Under the pieces are notes generated by a model. That model made no database searches, was not told where the DNA came from, and saw only the letters and a list, made by a program, of their open reading frames with translations. From Candidatus Krumholzibacteriia bacterium (GTDB lineage Bacteria > Krumholzibacteriota > Krumholzibacteriia > G020349025), in NCBI GenBank assembly GCA_035649275.1, contig DASRJW010000046.1, positions 1 through 28,900 of the forward strand: a stretch of 28,900 nucleotides of DNA. Direction: 5' to 3'. Every line of letters starts with the position of its first letter. The first letter of the stretch is position 1. Of this stretch, positions 26,805 through 28,900 are shown piece after piece. The position numbers were made by a program, and so were the translations under genes.

Positions 26805-27499
26805 AGGACGGTCTCCAACTGCTGCAAGGGCCGCAGCACGCCTTCGCTCAACACCAGGGTGCGTTGCGCCCGCCGTGCCAAGCTCGGGCTGTGGGTGGCG
26901 ACCAGAAAGGCCTGGTGGCGTTCCCGCGATAGCTGCTCCAGGAGCCGCAGCAAGGCCTCGCTGCTGTCCCGGTCCAGATTGCCCGAGGGCTCGTCGGCGA
27001 GGACGACCTCGGGCATGTTCACCAGGGCGCGGGCCACGGCGACACGCTGCTGCTCGCCGCCCGAGAGTTCCCCAGGCTTGTGCCGGGCGCGCCCGGCGAT
27101 GCCCATCGCTTCCAGGAGCTCCAACGCCCGGGCGCGCGCCGTGGTTTCGCGCTCTTTGGCGATGAGGGCCGGCAGCACCACGTTCTCCAGGGCGGTGAAC
27201 TCGGGCAGCAGGTGGTGCATCTGGAAGACGAAGCCCACCCGCCGGCTGCGCCGGTGCGCCCGCTGCCGGTCGCCGAGGGCGTAGAGATCCTCGCCACCCA
27301 GCTCCACGCGCCCGGCGTCCGGGTGCATGAGGCCGCCCAGGATGTGCAGGAGCGTGCTCTTGCCGCTCCCCGAGCTCCCCGCCACCGCCACCAGCTCGCC
27401 GCGTTCGATCTCCAGCGAGGCGCCCCGGAGGACCTCCACCTGGGACGGCAAGCGGCCGAAGGTCTTGCTCAGATCCGACGCCCTAAGTACCGCTGTCAC
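26801..27499 (-). CDS. lolD: Lipoprotein-releasing ABC transporter ATPase LolD
   Basis: This 232-residue ABC ATPase powers release of lipoproteins from the inner membrane. It has Walker A GSSGSGKST (41-49), a Q-loop at FVFQMHHLLPEFTALENV (90-107, the LolD/MacB-type form), signature LSGGEQQ (145-151), Walker B VVLADEP (166-172) and the switch histidine in VATHS. I chose the GTG at 27499 because TGGAGG lies nine bases before it; a TTG 18 bases upstream is the alternative. It follows the LolC/E permease by 59 bases and is coupled to the mcsA-mcsB fusion. Confidence 0.92.
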   Translation of the reverse strand: MTAVLRASDLSKTFGRLPSQVEVLRGASLEIERGELVAVAGSSGSGKSTLLHILGGLMHPDAGRVELGGEDLYALGDRQRAHRRSRRVGFVFQMHHLLPEFTALENVVLPALIAKERETTARARALELLEAMGIAGRARHKPGELSGGEQQRVAVARALVNMPEVVLADEPSGNLDRDSSEALLRLLEQLSRERHQAFLVATHSPSLARRAQRTLVLSEGVLRPLQQLETVL

Positions 27500-27558
27500 G
27501 CCAGGTTGCCTCCACAACGAGAATCTACGCCGGGCTCGCGCGGGTCCGCAAGCCGGGG

Positions 27559-28824
27559 CTACTCATAGCGGATGGCCTCGATCGGGTCCAGGCGGGCCGC
27601 CTCCCAGCTGGGATAGAGGGTGGCGGCAAAGGAGAGGAGCACCGCCGCCAGCGAGACGAGGAGGAAATCGTCGGGACGCATGGCCACGGGGAGGCTGTCG
27701 ATGATGTAGACGTCCCCGGGCAGGGCGATGCCGATGCGGTCCACCAGTTGGCAGCCGAGCCAGCCGAGGCCGCTGCCGAGCACGGCGCCGAGGACGCCGA
27801 TGGTGGTGCCGTGGATGACGAAGATGCTCATGATCCCCGCTCGCGTGGCCCCCATGCCCTTGAGGATGCCGATGGCCTTGCGCTTTTCCATCACGATCAT
27901 CGTCAACATGCCGACCACGGTGATCACGGCGATGGAGATGATGAGCACGAAGAGGAGGAACATGAGCTTCCGTTCCGTTTCCATCCAGGTGAAGATGTTG
28001 CGGAACATGGAAATCCAGTTGTTGGTGTAGTACGGCATGCCGAACTCCGTGTCGAGGCGCGCCGCCGCCCGGTCGGCCTCCATGTAGTCGCGCACCCGGA
28101 CGCCGATGCCGTAGACACGGCCCTCGAAGCCGAAGAAGTCCTGGGACTCCGTGAGGTCGATGTAGGCCATCTGGGAATCGAACTCGTAGAAGCCGGAGTT
28201 GAGGAAGCCGACGACGCGGAAGTCCCTGCGGTTGAAGTCCAGCTTCTCCAAACCTCGCTGTTCCGGCGGGATGTCCTTCATCGCCCCGAGGGTGACCACG
28301 TCGCCCAGGCTGGCGCCGAGATCGCGGCCCAGCTCGAAGCCGAGGACGATGCCCGGATAGTGACGGGCGTCCACGGCGTCGAAGAGCGTGGTGTCGAAGC
28401 CCACGAAGTCCGGCTTGATCGTCTGCATCACCCGGGTGGTCTGCGCTTCCTTCGCCGGCTCGATGCCGAGGACGATGCAGCCGTGCAAGCGCTGGGTGAG
28501 CCGGGCGCCGCTGCCGAGAGCCAGCACCGCTTCACGACGTACGAAAGGCGATTGGGCCACCACGTCGGGCAGCCGGCTGAGGCGCTCCATGGTCTCCGCG
28601 TGGTCGGTGAACGGTTTCTGGGACAGCACGATGACGTGGTAGTTGGTGTTGACCACGCGCCGGCGCACTTCGGTCTCGAAGCCGTTCATCACCGAGAGGG
28701 TGATCTGCGGCGCCGCCACCGCGAAGATGACCCCGGTGGTGGCGATCAAGGTGAGGACGGAGATGAGGAAATGCCGCCGCCGCGGCTGCAGGTAGCGGAA
28801 CCCGACCTTCCAGGAGTAGTGCAC
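27559..28824 (-). CDS. lolC: Lipoprotein-releasing ABC transporter permease (LolC/LolE family)
   Basis: This 421-residue inner-membrane protein has the MacB/LolC topology. An N-terminal segment WKVGFRYLQPRRRHFLISVL leads into TM1 (about 19-44). A large periplasmic domain (about 45-280) follows, with GFETEVRRRVVNTNYHV at its start. Three C-terminal TM segments lie at about 287-312, 331-361 and 386-406, and the protein ends PIEAIRYE. The GTG at 28824 has AGGAAGGA five bases upstream and begins just after the lysS stop. Only one permease gene is present, so LolC and LolE cannot be told apart; a homodimer is likely. Adjacent lolD supports the Lol role. Confidence 0.9.
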   Translation of the reverse strand: MHYSWKVGFRYLQPRRRHFLISVLTLIATTGVIFAVAAPQITLSVMNGFETEVRRRVVNTNYHVIVLSQKPFTDHAETMERLSRLPDVVAQSPFVRREAVLALGSGARLTQRLHGCIVLGIEPAKEAQTTRVMQTIKPDFVGFDTTLFDAVDARHYPGIVLGFELGRDLGASLGDVVTLGAMKDIPPEQRGLEKLDFNRRDFRVVGFLNSGFYEFDSQMAYIDLTESQDFFGFEGRVYGIGVRVRDYMEADRAAARLDTEFGMPYYTNNWISMFRNIFTWMETERKLMFLLFVLIISIAVITVVGMLTMIVMEKRKAIGILKGMGATRAGIMSIFVIHGTTIGVLGAVLGSGLGWLGCQLVDRIGIALPGDVYIIDSLPVAMRPDDFLLVSLAAVLLSFAATLYPSWEAARLDPIEAIRYE

Positions 28825-28834
28825 GCTGTCCTTC

Positions 28835-28900
28835 CTAGGCGTCGCCGGCGGGGCCCTCGCCGGCGGCTTCGGGCCGCATGGCCGGGAAGAGGAGGACATC
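28835..28900 (-). CDS. lysS: Lysyl-tRNA synthetase, last 21 residues (partial)
   Basis: The minus frame from the right edge reads DVLLFPAMRPE followed by a short tail (AAGEGPAGDA) and TAG at 28837-28835. The DVLLFP..RPE block is the conserved motif-3 end of class II lysyl-tRNA synthetases. lysS upstream of lolC is a common order in FCB-type genomes. The rest is outside the window, so the identification rests on this one motif. Confidence 0.75.
   Translation of the reverse strand, partial: DVLLFPAMRPEAAGEGPAGDA

Overview
The window is GC-rich, almost entirely coding, and nearly all of it reads leftward (minus strand). The gene set points to a Gram-negative (diderm), LPS-making bacterium: a near-complete lipid A pathway, BamA, an OmpH/Skp chaperone, a Lol lipoprotein export system and several exported proteins. 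The LpxC-FabZ fusion, the bacillithiol genes and the protein-arginine-kinase/ClpC pair together suggest an uncultured lineage in or near the FCB superphylum (Eisenbacteria- or Krumholzibacteria-like). That placement is inference from gene content, not from a marker tree.

Right block, in transcription order (28900 down to 12364): the last codons of lysS, a LolC/E permease, LolD, an McsA-McsB fusion, ClpC, a rho-independent terminator, BamA, OmpH/Skp, LpxD, an LpxC-FabZ fusion, LpxA, a Gfo/Idh/MocA oxidoreductase, LpxB, and a fusion of a DUF374 acyltransferase-like domain with LpxK. Most junctions are tiny overlaps (GTGA, ATGA or TGATG), so this looks like one or two long envelope-biogenesis operons with a proteolysis module (McsAB-ClpC) inside. 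No LpxH/LpxI/LpxG-type hydrolase and no KdtA are visible.

Middle: one rightward gene (11843-12409) encodes a small lipoprotein. It converges on, and overlaps by 46 bases, the 3' end of the lpxK fusion. A 13-bp perfect hairpin followed by a T-rich run lies inside the lpxK coding region and looks like this gene's terminator.

Left block (11663 down to 1): a probable promoter, then nadB, a SAM methyltransferase, and bshC, bshB and bshA (a complete bacillithiol pathway). These are followed by a lipoprotein of the 5'-nucleotidase/metallophosphoesterase-like family. Its frame is interrupted by a single in-frame TGA exactly where a conserved PCGC motif needs its second cysteine. This is the most striking observation in the window: a probable selenocysteine codon (PCG-Sec), with a hairpin about 20 bases downstream. 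After it come a beta-barrel outer-membrane protein, an HNH endonuclease behind a good sigma70-like promoter, panE (ketopantoate reductase), and the N-terminal 714 codons of a secreted gluzincin metalloprotease that runs off the left edge.

The left operon therefore combines thiol and redox biochemistry (bacillithiol synthesis plus a putative Cys/Sec lipoprotein) with NAD and pantothenate cofactor enzymes. The right block builds the outer membrane. No tRNA, rRNA, CRISPR array, insertion sequence or prophage was seen, and no non-coding stretch exceeds 300 bases.
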